A stretch of 64,000 bases of DNA. Origin: Streptomyces luteolifulvus. GTDB taxonomy: Bacteria; Actinomycetota; Actinomycetes; Streptomycetales; Streptomycetaceae. Position numbers and translations under genes: made by a program. Below, piece after piece: positions 51,286 through 60,785 of the stretch (the stretch's first letter is position 1; every line of letters starts with the position of its first letter). The notes under the pieces were generated by a model. The model was not told the DNA's origin, ran no database searches, and saw only the letters and a program-made list of their open reading frames with translations. The stretch covers positions 33,584-97,583 of the forward strand of contig NZ_VZRB01000005.1 of the NCBI RefSeq assembly GCF_008806595.1, written 5' to 3'.

Positions 51286-51399
51286 GTGACCACTCCAGCA
51301 TCACGCTCCGCTCGCGGCAAGGGCTTTCACGGTCACAACGCCCTCGTCGGGGGCGTCCCGGCGCCGCCGTTGCGGGCCCTGCCGGGTGGATGCGCATCA

Positions 51400-52254
51400 C
51401 TAGCCCAGTTCGAGCGTCGTCACCCCGAAGACACGCTCCCGGGCATACGGCCGTACCGGGCCCGTGTACATACGCGCCGTCTCGAAGGACGGAGTGAAGC
51501 CGGCCTCCTCCGCGAGGGCGATGCCCGCCGTGTTCGTCTCGGGGACGTCCACGGCGACCTCGGTGCCGGCCGCCTCGGCGGTCAGCGCGGTGAACACGGC
51601 TCGCGCGTCGTCGGCGCTGTCCGCGAACAGCGGGCCGATGCGCAGGCAATCGCGGCCGGGCCGGATCACTCCGTAGCCGGTCACACGGTCTCCGGTGCGG
51701 CGGACGACCGCACGATGCCCGGCTTCGGTCAGCCAGCGTGCGAGGAAGCGCGGGCGGTCGGCGGGGAAGCATGCCCTGTCGTACACGTTCAGGTCCGCGA
51801 GGTCGGCCTGCCGCACGGCGCGGACGCCCGTGGGCGGCTCGGCCACGGGGGCGGTTCCGGTGCAGCGGACGGTGCGGTGGGCGAACGCGAAGCCGGAGCG
51901 GCGGTAGTTGTCCTGCTGGGCGACCACACCGTCGAGGCCGATCGTGCGGCTTCCGGCGTGGGCCAGCGCGGTCTTCCACGTGGTGAGGCCGTGGCCGCGG
52001 CCGCGCAGGTCGGGCCGTACGAGGTAGCAGCCGAGGAAGGCGTAGTCGCTGCCGTAGTTGACGACGGAGATCGCCGACACCGGCTCGCCGTCGATCCGGC
52101 CGAGGAAGAAGCCCTCGGGGTCCTGCGCGAAGAACGCCGTCCCGTCCGAGAGCCCCGGGTTCCATCCCTCGTCCCCGGCCCACCCGCTGATCACCGGCCA
52201 GTCGTCGGGGCCGGCCTGGGTGACGACGAGGTCTTCGAGGGCGGGAGGGGTCAT
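51400..52254 (-). CDS. GNAT family N-acetyltransferase (two-domain)
   Basis: A 284-residue protein starting M-T-P-P-A-L-E-D-L-V-V-T. The first GNAT domain (about 8-135) has L-R-G-R-G-H-G-L-T-T-W-K-T near residue 88, the acetyl-CoA P-loop. The second half (about 155-284) has D-R-A-C-F-P-A-D-R-P-R-F-L and a C-terminal A-E-E-A-G-F. This is the tandem-GNAT arrangement common in Streptomyces. Substrate unknown. GGAATGGAG lies about 7 bases before the ATG. Confidence 0.88.
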   Translation of the reverse strand: MTPPALEDLVVTQAGPDDWPVISGWAGDEGWNPGLSDGTAFFAQDPEGFFLGRIDGEPVSAISVVNYGSDYAFLGCYLVRPDLRGRGHGLTTWKTALAHAGSRTIGLDGVVAQQDNYRRSGFAFAHRTVRCTGTAPVAEPPTGVRAVRQADLADLNVYDRACFPADRPRFLARWLTEAGHRAVVRRTGDRVTGYGVIRPGRDCLRIGPLFADSADDARAVFTALTAEAAGTEVAVDVPETNTAGIALAEEAGFTPSFETARMYTGPVRPYARERVFGVTTLELG

Positions 52255-52394
52255 CGGCGCGCTCCATTCCGTGGGGTGTCGGGGCAGCGGTGGTCGGCCG
52301 CTTCCGCAGCATCCTTGCGGATCTTCGGGAGTGCGTCACGGTGCGATCAAGCCGTTGGCGGTCACGGGCCGGCTCCGGGACGGGACGGGGGATG

Positions 52395-52423
52395 GGCCTC
52401 ACCGGTCACTCCCCGGTGAGGCC
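52395..52423 (-). terminator. Perfect 11-bp hairpin downstream of the chaplin gene
   Basis: GGCCTCACCGG (52395-52405), 7-base loop, CCGGTGAGGCC (52413-52423). It lies about 70 bases past the chaplin stop and before the GNAT gene start. Confidence 0.7.
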
Positions 52424-52491
52424 GCCCTCTCCTCTATTCGGCGGCCTGCCCACTGCGGGTTTCTGTGGCTTACCGCTGCGGGCGCGCGCCG

Positions 52492-53166
52492 TCAGCGCAC
52501 CGGCCGCGGCCGGGAGCGCCGGTAGACGGTGGCCCCGCCCAGGATCAGTGCCGCGCTCCCGATGAGGGCGGGCACGATCTGGTCCGCTCCCGTGTGGGCG
52601 AGGGAGTCCGTGCTCAGGGCCGGGGTGTGCGGGGCGTGCGGTACCGGATGGGTCCGGGTCCGTGCGACCGGCCTCGGAGTCTGCTGCACGGGCCGGTTCC
52701 CGGAGGTGTTGACGGACTCGTTGCCGACGGCGCCGCTGCCGACGCCCACCACATCCACCGTGTTGCCGCTGACGTTCACCGGGACGTGCAGGGGAAGCTG
52801 CACCACGTTGCCGGAGCCCACACCCGGGGATTGCTGCCCGCCGCCCTGGGCGACCGCCCCGCCGGACGCCGTACCCCCGGAGGCCGTGCCCGTGCCGGCG
52901 CCGCCGTCGTCTGCGTTGACGCAACTGTTGTCCGCGACGGGGTTGAGGAGCCCCACCACGTTCATGGTGTTCCCGCACACGTTCACCGGGACGTGCACCG
53001 GGACCTGGACGGTGTTGCCGGAGATCAGCCCGGGCGAGCCGGCCGCGGCGCCATCGGCCCCGGCACCACCGTCGGCCGCAACGGCGGCGGACACCGGCGT
53101 GGTCGCGGCCATCGCGCCCGAGGCGGCGACGACGGCGATCACACCGATTCGGGTAACCCGTCTCAT
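52492..53166 (-). CDS. Long chaplin with class E sortase signal
   Basis: A 224-residue cell-wall-anchored chaplin. Signal peptide 1-28. Chaplin domain 1 is about 43-83 (S-P-G-L-I-S-G-N-T-V-Q-V-P-V-H-V-P-V-N-V-C-G-N) with Cys64 and Cys82. Gly/Ala linker. Domain 2 is about 112-152, in which both Cys positions are Ser (N-V-S-G-N; E-S-V-N). Pro/Thr/His stalk, then the sorting signal L-A-H-T-G (189-193), a hydrophobic helix and a basic tail. Long chaplins are attached to peptidoglycan by SrtE sortases and help aerial hyphae grow through the air-water interface. Short chaplin genes and sortases are not in the window. Confidence 0.92.
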   Translation of the reverse strand: MRRVTRIGVIAVVAASGAMAATTPVSAAVAADGGAGADGAAAGSPGLISGNTVQVPVHVPVNVCGNTMNVVGLLNPVADNSCVNADDGGAGTGTASGGTASGGAVAQGGGQQSPGVGSGNVVQLPLHVPVNVSGNTVDVVGVGSGAVGNESVNTSGNRPVQQTPRPVARTRTHPVPHAPHTPALSTDSLAHTGADQIVPALIGSAALILGGATVYRRSRPRPVR

Positions 53167-53400
53167 AGGTTCCCTGCCTTCCAGACATGGTCGCGGGCGC
53201 TCGCCCGCACCGGGTAGAACGCGGGTGAACCATCCGGGTTATGGCTCCTCCGCCTTTCACCCCATCGAGCGGCCCGGTTTCGAACGGGCGGCGCGGCGTT
53301 CCCGCGCCCCCGCTCGTCCGGAGGCGAGGCCCACAGGGGCCGCCTATCGTGAGCGAGGGGCGCCGATGACGATCCGCGACGGGCGCTCCTGGAGGCATGG

Positions 53401-54990
53401 ATGCTGGCCAAGCTGTCGCCGCGGCCCGCGCTCCGGCACTGCGCGCTCGCCGGAGCGATCGGGCTGGCCCTGCTGGGCGCGGGGCTGCCGGCGACGGTCG
53501 CGGACGATGCCGAACCCGATCTGTCCCGGTTCTATCGCCAGAAGATCAGCTGGTCACGATGCGAGGGCACGGACATGCCCAAGGATCTCCAGTGCGGCAA
53601 GATCACCGTCCCCCTCGACTACGCGCGGCCCCGGGCAGGCACCCTCGATCTGGCGCTCGCCCGCTACCGGGCGACCACGGAGCCCAAGGGTTCGGTGCTG
53701 CTCAACTTCGGCGGCCCGGGCGGCCCGGGCGTCCCCCAACTGGCCTTCGGCGGCAAGGAGTTCATGGAGCTCACCAACGCCTATGACGTGGTGACCTTCG
53801 ACCCCCGCGGCGTCGGCAGGTCCTCGCCGGTCAGCTGCGGCGACGGCGTCAACGCGGCCCCGGACGCGACGGACGACAGCACGGACCTCGAAACCAGCAC
53901 GAGGGCCGTACTGGAGCGGTTGAAGACCGCGGCCGCCCTGTGCGCCGAGCACTCGGGGCCGGTCCTGCCCCACATAGGCACCGTCAACGCCTCGCGCGAC
54001 CTCGACGTCCTGCGCGACGCGCTCGGCGACAAGAAGCTCAACTACCTCGGATTCTCCTACGGAACCCGGCTCGGCGCGGTCTACGCGGCCCAGTTCCCCA
54101 CGAAGGTCGGCCGGTTGGTGCTCGACGGGGTGGACACACTGACCGAGCCGCTCACCGAGCAGGGCGTGGCGGGTGCCGCCGGACAGCAGACGGCGCTGGA
54201 CGGCTTCGTCGACTGGTGCGTGGGGGACATCGCCTGTCCGTTCGGGCAGGACGCGCGCACGGCACGTGAGCAGGTCGCACAGCTCGTCGCATCGCTCGAC
54301 GAGAACCCCCTGCCGACGGACCTCGGCCAGAACTTCACCGGACAGGACCTGGTGGCCGCCATGAGCCAGGGGCTCTACAGCACCGAGTTGTGGCCCACGC
54401 TGAAGCGCGCGCTGGCCTCCCTCGTCGAGGACGGCGACCCGACGGACATCCTCGCGTTCTCCATCAACGGCGCGGTCCTGCGCGCCGCCGACGGGCGCGA
54501 CGGCGACGGCGGCGGCCTCACCGACGAGGAGGACGTCCCGATGGACAATCTGCCGGCGGCCATGATGGCGATCAACTGCGCGGACGACCCCGACCGCCCG
54601 ACCGCCGACCGGATCACCAGGAATCTGGGCCGGCTGCGCGCCGCGTACGAACGGGCGTCACCGATCTTCGGCCGGTACCGGCTCAACGAGGTGCTGATGT
54701 GCTACGGCCGGCCCAGGGGCACCGACTTCATCCGGGACGAGGTCAAGGACGTGTCGGGACCGAACATGCTGCTCGTGGGCACCCGCGGCGACCCGGCGAC
54801 GCCGTACCGCTGGACCGAGGAGACCGCCGACCGGCTCGGTGACGCGGCCGTGGTGCTCGACAACAAGGGCGAGGGCCACACCGGTTACACGTCCTCCAGG
54901 TGCGTCCACAAGACCGTGAACGCGTTCCTGCTCCACGGCTCGTTGCCGCCCGACGGCAGTTCCTGCGGGCCGGAGGAGGACGAAGAGTGA
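53401..54990 (+). CDS. Secreted alpha/beta hydrolase of the tripeptidyl aminopeptidase (TAP) type
   Basis: A 529-residue exported protease-like hydrolase. Signal peptide about 1-34 (hydrophobic core A-G-A-I-G-L-A-L-L-G-A-G-L, cleavage near T-V-A-D). The oxyanion region L-N-F-G-G-P-G-G-P-G is near residue 103 and the nucleophile elbow G-F-S-Y-G-T near residue 216. Late catalytic Asp and His are in T-R-G-D-P-A-T-P and E-G-H-T-G-Y-T near residues 460-488. The C-terminal TAP-like domain is typical of Streptomyces SlpD/SlpE and TAP proteases, which remove tripeptides from secreted proteins. GGAGG lies upstream of the ATG. Confidence 0.92.
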   Translation: MLAKLSPRPALRHCALAGAIGLALLGAGLPATVADDAEPDLSRFYRQKISWSRCEGTDMPKDLQCGKITVPLDYARPRAGTLDLALARYRATTEPKGSVLLNFGGPGGPGVPQLAFGGKEFMELTNAYDVVTFDPRGVGRSSPVSCGDGVNAAPDATDDSTDLETSTRAVLERLKTAAALCAEHSGPVLPHIGTVNASRDLDVLRDALGDKKLNYLGFSYGTRLGAVYAAQFPTKVGRLVLDGVDTLTEPLTEQGVAGAAGQQTALDGFVDWCVGDIACPFGQDARTAREQVAQLVASLDENPLPTDLGQNFTGQDLVAAMSQGLYSTELWPTLKRALASLVEDGDPTDILAFSINGAVLRAADGRDGDGGGLTDEEDVPMDNLPAAMMAINCADDPDRPTADRITRNLGRLRAAYERASPIFGRYRLNEVLMCYGRPRGTDFIRDEVKDVSGPNMLLVGTRGDPATPYRWTEETADRLGDAAVVLDNKGEGHTGYTSSRCVHKTVNAFLLHGSLPPDGSSCGPEEDEE

Positions 54991-55254
54991 GATCACTGCC
55001 GGTGTACAGACGCTCGTCGGGCGGAAACGGTCCGATCCTGACAGAGCCGGCCGGCCCGCCCGCTCCGCGTCCGGCTGGTGGCGTTCGGTGACGGCGCGAC
55101 CACCCTCGAAGTCGACACCGCTGCGGCCAGGACCCGGCGTGAGCCGGTGCCCGGGACATCGTGCGGCATGAACAGGATTGGTCATGAATTCGCCGGAAAG
55201 TCAGACCGAATTACCCCAAGTGCCTGATCGGTGAAACGGTCCTATGGTGCTGTT

Positions 55255-56352
55255 ATGGAGCACGCACTCAGTCCCGCGACCCTCGCCGAGCTGCGCCGCC
55301 CGCGTCCCTACCCCGCGGTGTCCGTTCTGACGCCGACCCATCGACGCGAGCCCTACAACACCCAGGATCCGGTCCGGCTGCGCAATGTGGTGGCCGAGGC
55401 GAAGAAGCAGCTGGAGGCCGATCCCGCGGTTCCCAGAGAGCGGCGCATCGACGTCTCGCGCCACCTCGACAAGGCCATGGCCGAGGTCGACCTGGCGCAT
55501 ACCGAGGAAGGCCTGGTCATCTTCGCCGCGCCGGGTGAGCACCAGGTGTGGTCCCTGGCCAGGACCGTGCCCGAACGCGTGGTGCTCTCGGACACCTTCC
55601 TGACCCGCAACCTGGTCTCCGCTCACGCCGCCGAGCGCCCGTTCTGGGTGCTCTCGGTCTCCGCCGACCGCGTCACCCTGTGGAACGGCGGCCCGGACCG
55701 GGTCACCGAGGACCACACGGGCGGCTTCCCGATGACCAACGACCGGGAGAACTTCGACGCCGAGCGCCAGGAGCAGATCGGCGACTTCCCCAGCACCTAC
55801 CGCGACGAGGACACCCGTCACTTCCTGCGCGACGCCGACACCGCACTGAGCAGGATCCTGCGCAACGACCCCAGGCCGGTGTACCTGACCGGTGAGGCGG
55901 CGGCGCTGTCCGCGATCGCCGAGGTCGGCACCGTCACCAGGGACGCGGTGCAGGTTCCGCACGGCGGTCTCTCCCACGGGACGCCCGAGGCCGTGTGGCA
56001 GGCGGTCCGGCCGGTGATCGCCGCCGAGGCCCGCAAGCGCACCGACGCCGTGGCACGGGAACTCGAATCGGCCCGCGGACGCAAGTCGTTCGCGGCCGGT
56101 GTGGACGAGGTCTGGAAGAGCGCCCAGGAGGGCCGCGTCCGGCTCCTGGCCGTCGAGGAGAACTACCGGGTGCCGGTCCGCGACAACAACGGCGACCATC
56201 TGGTCCCGGCCGTGAGCGGCGACCTCGACGCCCGCGAGGACATCGTCGACGAGATCGTCGAGCAGTGCCTGGAGACCGGCGCCGAGGTCCGCTTCGTACC
56301 GGACGGTGTGCTGCGCGACGCGCGCAGGATCGCGGGGGTGCTGCGCTACTGA
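55255..56352 (+). CDS. baeRF family 3 (bacterial archaeo-eukaryotic release factor-like) protein
   Basis: A 365-residue protein that opens M-E-H-A-L-S-P-A-T-L-A-E-L-R-R-P-R-P and continues S-V-L-T-P-T-H-R-R-E-P-Y-N. The eRF1-like fold is suggested by V-T-L-W-N-G-G-P near residue 144, D-E-D-T-R-H-F-L-R near residue 184, and the late D-I-V-D-E-I-V-E-Q-C and G-A-E-V-R-F-V-P-D-G blocks. Some annotations call these chemotaxis proteins without reason. A role in ribosome rescue or stress has been proposed for baeRF families but not shown. ATG 55255 is preferred; a GTG 24 bases earlier is in frame. Confidence 0.83.
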   Translation: MEHALSPATLAELRRPRPYPAVSVLTPTHRREPYNTQDPVRLRNVVAEAKKQLEADPAVPRERRIDVSRHLDKAMAEVDLAHTEEGLVIFAAPGEHQVWSLARTVPERVVLSDTFLTRNLVSAHAAERPFWVLSVSADRVTLWNGGPDRVTEDHTGGFPMTNDRENFDAERQEQIGDFPSTYRDEDTRHFLRDADTALSRILRNDPRPVYLTGEAAALSAIAEVGTVTRDAVQVPHGGLSHGTPEAVWQAVRPVIAAEARKRTDAVARELESARGRKSFAAGVDEVWKSAQEGRVRLLAVEENYRVPVRDNNGDHLVPAVSGDLDAREDIVDEIVEQCLETGAEVRFVPDGVLRDARRIAGVLRY

Positions 56353-56430
56353 GACGCGGCCCGCTCCCTGGCCCCGCTCCCTCGTCGGTCTACGCTTCGC
56401 CGGGACAGCCGTCGGGGAGGGAGTGCACAC

Positions 56431-57468
56431 GTGGGTGACCTGCTGGGCGTGGCCGTGCTGGGTGCGGGCCACATGGGGGCCGACCATGTACGTCGTCTCG
56501 ATCAGGTGGTGAGCGGAGCCAGGGTCGCCGCCGTGGGCGATCCCGAGGCCGCCCGTGCCGAGGACGCGGTGGCCGGGCTGGACGGGGTCTCGCTGCACAC
56601 GGAGATGGAGGCGGCGCTCGACGCGCCCGGTGTCGAGGCGGTACTGATCGCCTCGCCCGGTCCCGCCCACGAGGAGGCGCTGCTCGCGGCCTTCGCCCGC
56701 GGTCTTCCGGTGCTGTGCGAGAAGCCCATGGCGCCCGACTCCATGGGAGCGCTGCGGGTGATGGAGGCGGAGGTGCGGCTCGGTCGGCGGCTGGCACAGA
56801 TCGGGTTCATGCGCCGCTACGACGCCGAGTACCGGCAGCTGAAGGCCCTGCTGGACAGTGGCCGGCTGGGACGCCCGCTGATGCTGCACTGCACCCATCG
56901 CAACGTCTCCTCCCCGCCGGACTTCACCTCCGAGATGCTGATCAACAGTTCGGTCTCGCACGAGATCGACGCGGCCCGCTGGCTGCTGGGGCAGGAGCTG
57001 ACCGCGGTCACCGTGCTGCGCCCGCGCGCCTCGGCCGGTGCGCCCGAAGGTCTCCTGGACCCGCAGTTCGTGCTCTTCGAGACCGAGCAGGCCGCACTGG
57101 TCGATGTGGAGGTCTTCGTCAACTGCGGCTTCGGCTACGAGGTGCGCTGCGAGGCGGTCTGCGAGGCGGGCAGCGCCCGGATCGGCGAGCAGCACACGAT
57201 GCTCGTCACCACACGGGGCACGGCCGGCGAGGAGGTGCCCCAGGACTATCTCGTACGGTTCGCGGACGCCTACGACCGGGAGGTGCAGGCGTGGGTCGAC
57301 GCCACCCGGCAGGGCCGGGTCACCGGCCCCGGCGCCTGGGACGGCTACGCGGCCTCCGTGGTGGCCGAGGCCGGGGTCGCGGCGCTGGAGAGCGGTGCCC
57401 GCACGGCCGTCACGCTCGCCCCGCGCCCGGAGCTGTACGGCCCGGCCGGCCTGTGCCATGCTCGCTAG
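56431..57468 (+). CDS. Gfo/Idh/MocA family oxidoreductase
   Basis: A 345-residue sugar-type dehydrogenase. The N-terminal Rossmann fold has [11 protein letters not shown] near residues 9-19 and the family tag C-E-K-P-M-A near residue 95 (catalytic Lys of E-K-P). The C-terminal domain has Q-I-G-F-M-R-R-Y-D near residue 125 and [11 protein letters not shown] near residue 172, the latter holding catalytic Asp/His as in inositol dehydrogenases. The substrate may be myo-inositol or a related polyol. The GTG start has GGGAGGGAG 9-10 bases upstream. It is followed by a palindrome-rich gap. Confidence 0.9.
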   Translation: MGDLLGVAVLGAGHMGADHVRRLDQVVSGARVAAVGDPEAARAEDAVAGLDGVSLHTEMEAALDAPGVEAVLIASPGPAHEEALLAAFARGLPVLCEKPMAPDSMGALRVMEAEVRLGRRLAQIGFMRRYDAEYRQLKALLDSGRLGRPLMLHCTHRNVSSPPDFTSEMLINSSVSHEIDAARWLLGQELTAVTVLRPRASAGAPEGLLDPQFVLFETEQAALVDVEVFVNCGFGYEVRCEAVCEAGSARIGEQHTMLVTTRGTAGEEVPQDYLVRFADAYDREVQAWVDATRQGRVTGPGAWDGYAASVVAEAGVAALESGARTAVTLAPRPELYGPAGLCHAR

Positions 57469-57523
57469 CACACAGCGGCGTCGAACACTCGATTGAGCTC
57501 CGGGTCGGCCACCCTTCGATCCG

Positions 57524-57570
57524 TCAAGTCCTGTACGTCGTATACGACTTGATGCACCCGACGACGTACA
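57524..57570. repeat. Overlapping inverted repeats upstream of the PP2C gene
   Basis: Repeat A (57524-57552): TCAAGTC and GACTTGA arms, extending to 12 of 14 matching bases per arm around a single central base. Repeat B (57532-57570): perfect 10-bp arms TGTACGTCGT and ACGACGTACA separated by 19 bases, using the right half of A's left arm. They lie 55-100 bases after the oxidoreductase stop and about 165-210 bases before the phosphatase start. Confidence 0.6.
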
Positions 57571-57732
57571 CCGAACGCTCGGCGCGACCGATCCGTGAAG
57601 ACTGTGGCATATGCCAGAAGCACCACCGTATCGTGTGTTGCCAAATCCCTTACAGGGAGTCGCGGGCTGTGCAACAGTCGTAACGGCCCTTCCGCCGGCC
57701 TTGGCCGTACCGTCCCCGCATCGGAGTGCGTC

Positions 57733-59163
57733 ATGCCACCCCATCTCTCTGCGGACCGCCCCGCCGCCCAGCCGCCCGGCCGTGGCCCGGTCGACGCGCT
57801 CATCTCGCAGGCGCGGCGGCTCAAGGGCGAGGTGGACGCCGTACGGCGGGACGCGCAGAGCGACGGTCCGGACCCGCAGGAGCGATGGCAGCGCGCGCTG
57901 TGCGATCTGGCACTGCACCAACTCAACGACCTCGACGAGCACTTGGCACAACTGCGGGACGGCCCGCCCCCCGTGCCCACGGCCCCCGAGGCCCTGCCCC
58001 CCGCCGAGGCCGAACCGCCCGCACCCCACGGCGGCTCGCTGCTCAGCCGGGTGGGCAGCGCGGAGTGGAACCTGCTGACGGACGAGGCCGGCTGGTCCGG
58101 CGAGCTCTACCGGATCCTGGGCCGCGCCCCCGGCACTCCCCCGCTCACCCTCGACGAACTGCCGACCGTGGTGTTCGAGGAGGACCGGCCGAAGCTGACG
58201 GCGATGGTCACGGACTGTCTCGTCGACGCCAGACCCATCGACGGTGAGTTCCGGGTGGTACGGCCGGACGGCCAGGTGCGGACCGTGCACATGATGGGCG
58301 AGCCCGTGCTCGACGCCGACGGCAGTACGGCCTCCATGTGGGCCGTGCTGCGGGACGTCAGCGAACTGCGCCGCAGCCAGCGGGTGGTGAGCGAGACCCG
58401 TGACTCGCTGCAGTGCCACCGGCAGCGCGCGCAGACCGAGCACCGGCTCGCGGTCGAGCTGCAGGAAGCCGTGCTGCCACCCTGGCGCGGCTCCCTGCGG
58501 CTCCCGCACCGGGGTCCGAAGACGCTGGACCTGGCGGCCCACTATCTGCCGTCGTCCACGAGCGCGCTGATCGGCGGCGACTGGTACGACGCGCTCGAAC
58601 TGTCCGACGGCGAGACCCTGTTGAGCGTCGGCGACCTCACCGGACACGGGGTCGCCGTGGCCTCCGGCATGGCGACGCTCCTGGGCGCCGTGCGGGGTAT
58701 GGCGATGGCGGGCACCCAGCCCGGACAACTGATGGGCTGGCTCAACCAGTTACTCGACGCCACCGTGCAGCCGGCCCTCGGCAGCGCCGTCTGCTGCCGC
58801 TACCGGCCGGGAACCCGCACGCTGGTGTGGGCGCAGGCCGGACACCCCGCCCCGCTGCTGTTCCGCAAGGGGACGGGGCGCAGGCTGCACGCCCCGGCCG
58901 GCGTCCTGCTGGGCGCCACCACGGGTGCCGCCTATGAGCAGGCCGAAGAAACCCTCCAGCCGGGCGACCTGCTGCTGCTGCACACCGATGGGCTGGTGTC
59001 CGGGCACAGCGGTACCGAGGCCGTGGACCGTCTCCTCGACCTGGCACCCCGCCTCGGCGAGGCGCGCACAGCGCAGGACTGCGTACGGGCGGTCGTGGAG
59101 GAGTGCGGCGAGGCCGACCGTCAGGACGACGCGTGCGTGCTCGTCGCCAGGGTCGCCTCGTAA
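57733..59163 (+). CDS. PAS domain / SpoIIE-type PP2C serine phosphatase
   Basis: A 476-residue cytoplasmic phosphatase. Helical N-terminus (about 15-75), a PAS-like sensor (about 100-215: W-S-G-E-L-Y-R-I-L-G, then F-R-V-V-R-P-D-G-Q-V-R), then the PP2C/SpoIIE domain (about 245-475). Metal-binding Asp residues appear in I-G-G-D-W-Y-D, G-D-L-T-G-H-G and near the end E-A-D-R-Q-D-D-A-C. Such enzymes dephosphorylate anti-anti-sigma factors and so release stress sigma factors; Streptomyces has dozens. ATG 57733 with CGGAG about 9 bases upstream; the frame is open upstream into the palindromic region. Confidence 0.91.
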   Translation: MPPHLSADRPAAQPPGRGPVDALISQARRLKGEVDAVRRDAQSDGPDPQERWQRALCDLALHQLNDLDEHLAQLRDGPPPVPTAPEALPPAEAEPPAPHGGSLLSRVGSAEWNLLTDEAGWSGELYRILGRAPGTPPLTLDELPTVVFEEDRPKLTAMVTDCLVDARPIDGEFRVVRPDGQVRTVHMMGEPVLDADGSTASMWAVLRDVSELRRSQRVVSETRDSLQCHRQRAQTEHRLAVELQEAVLPPWRGSLRLPHRGPKTLDLAAHYLPSSTSALIGGDWYDALELSDGETLLSVGDLTGHGVAVASGMATLLGAVRGMAMAGTQPGQLMGWLNQLLDATVQPALGSAVCCRYRPGTRTLVWAQAGHPAPLLFRKGTGRRLHAPAGVLLGATTGAAYEQAEETLQPGDLLLLHTDGLVSGHSGTEAVDRLLDLAPRLGEARTAQDCVRAVVEECGEADRQDDACVLVARVAS

Positions 59164-59235
59164 AGAGACTCGTCAAGCAACCCGTGAGCGACAGATACGA
59201 GCCAGGGGTGATCCCTCAGGGGAAGGACACCCCGG

Positions 59236-60723
59236 CTATGCCTGTGCGGTGCTGCCGCCCTTCGCCTTCGGCAGCGCCAGCCTGATCTCCTCCCGCAGCT
59301 CGTTGATCCTCGGGTAGTTCGCGTATTCGGCGGTGAGCCGGTACATCTGGCGCAGCCGGTCCCAGGTGCGGTGGGAGGAGTTGGACCCCATCGACACGAG
59401 GGCCAGCCGGGCGTAACGGTCCGCCTGCTCGGGATCGTCGGCGATGAAGCAGGCCGAGGCCATCGACAGGAAGTCGAAGATCTTCGACCGCTGCCGCCCG
59501 TCGATCCGCAGCGCCAGGGCCTTCTCCGCATAGTGCTGGGCATGCGCGGCCGCGCCGGCCTCGTGCTCCGCCAGCGTGCGGTAGGCCAGGGCCTGCATGC
59601 CGTACAGATCCTCCTCCTTGAAGGTCTGCATCCAGCTCGGCGGCGGCACGTCACCCCGGTCGGAGACGAAGAGATCCTCCGCCTGACCGAGGGTGCGGCG
59701 CATCGCCTGGCCCTTGCCCATGGAGGCCTGCGCCCAGGCCTCGATGGTGAACAGCATCGCCCGGGTGCGCGGCAGCACCTCGGCGCCGGAGCCGGACTGG
59801 GCGAGCTTCATCAGGTCGAGTGCGTCGTCGGGCCGGCCCAGGTGCACCATCTGGCGAGCCGCCCGGGAGAGCGCCTCCCCGGCGCGGGGCCGGTCGCCGC
59901 CCTCACGGGCCGCGTGCGCGGCGATGACGAAGTACTTCTGGGCCGTGGGCTCCAGGCCGACGTCGTGCGACATCCAGCCCGCGAGGACGGCGAGGTTGGC
60001 GGCGACGCCCCACAGGCGCCGCTGGAGATGGTCGGGGTGACGGTAGGCGAGCATGCCGCCCACCTCGTTGAGCTGGCCCACCACGGCCTTGCGCTGCAGC
60101 CCGCCGCCGCGGGCCGCGTCCCAGGCTCGGAACACCTCGACCGAGCGCTCCAGTTCCTCGATCTCCTGCGACCCGATGGGGGCTGCCTCATAGCGGTCGA
60201 ACCCAGCGGGGTCGGCGTGCAGGGGATCGTCGACGGCGGGAGCGTCGGCCTTCAGGGTGGGATCGGTGAGCAGCCAGTCGTGCATGGCGCTGCTGAGTGC
60301 GGATCCTGCGGTGAGCGCGACGCCCGCGCCCACCAAGCCGCGTCGGTTGAGCATGAGGTCCATTCCCGTGAATTCGGTGAGGACCGCGGCAGTCCGTTCG
60401 GGCGCCCACGGCACACCGTCGGGATGCTCCGCATTCCCGCCGCCCTGCCGTTTCCCCGTACGCCCGTGCCGGACCAGACCGAGGTCCTCGATGGTCACGA
60501 CACGGCCGAGACGCTCGGTGAACAGGGCCGCCAGTACCCGCGGCACCGGATCGCGCGGGATCTCTCCCATGTCGATCCAACGCCGCACCCGGGAGGTGTC
60601 GGTCGCCAGCTGGGGGTGGCCCATGGCCCCCGCCTGCTTGTTGACCAGCCTCGCGAGTTCGCCCTTGGACCAGCCGGCCAGGCCGAACAGGTCCGACAGG
60701 CGGGTGTTGGGTTGTCCGCTCAC
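59236..60723 (-). CDS. NsdA-like regulator with TPR-type repeats
   Basis: A 495-residue protein resembling NsdA, a Streptomyces negative regulator of sporulation and antibiotic production. The N-terminal HTH-like block (about 8-70) reads F-G-L-A-G-W-S-K-G-E-L-A-R-L-V-N, then D-T-S-R-V-R-R-W, P-R-V-L-A-A-L-F and V-V-T-I-E-D-L-G. After a short hydrophobic stretch (G-V-A-L-T-A-G-S-A) about 300 residues of helical TPR-like repeats follow. GTG 60723 has GGGGG about 7 bases upstream and gives the family start V-S-G-Q-P-N. Tandem 10-bp repeats lie 63-92 bases before it. Confidence 0.85.
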   Translation of the reverse strand: MSGQPNTRLSDLFGLAGWSKGELARLVNKQAGAMGHPQLATDTSRVRRWIDMGEIPRDPVPRVLAALFTERLGRVVTIEDLGLVRHGRTGKRQGGGNAEHPDGVPWAPERTAAVLTEFTGMDLMLNRRGLVGAGVALTAGSALSSAMHDWLLTDPTLKADAPAVDDPLHADPAGFDRYEAAPIGSQEIEELERSVEVFRAWDAARGGGLQRKAVVGQLNEVGGMLAYRHPDHLQRRLWGVAANLAVLAGWMSHDVGLEPTAQKYFVIAAHAAREGGDRPRAGEALSRAARQMVHLGRPDDALDLMKLAQSGSGAEVLPRTRAMLFTIEAWAQASMGKGQAMRRTLGQAEDLFVSDRGDVPPPSWMQTFKEEDLYGMQALAYRTLAEHEAGAAAHAQHYAEKALALRIDGRQRSKIFDFLSMASACFIADDPEQADRYARLALVSMGSNSSHRTWDRLRQMYRLTAEYANYPRINELREEIRLALPKAKGGSTAQA

Positions 60724-60785
60724 GTCAAGCCCCCAGGTTCTCGGCTGAGTTGACAGTAGCCCGGTGCAGGTTGCCGGGCGACTAT

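Noticed and set aside
55201..58728. 1175-codon open frame on the minus strand
   Set aside because: It runs antisense through three well-supported genes (baeRF, oxidoreductase, phosphatase) and shows no family motifs.
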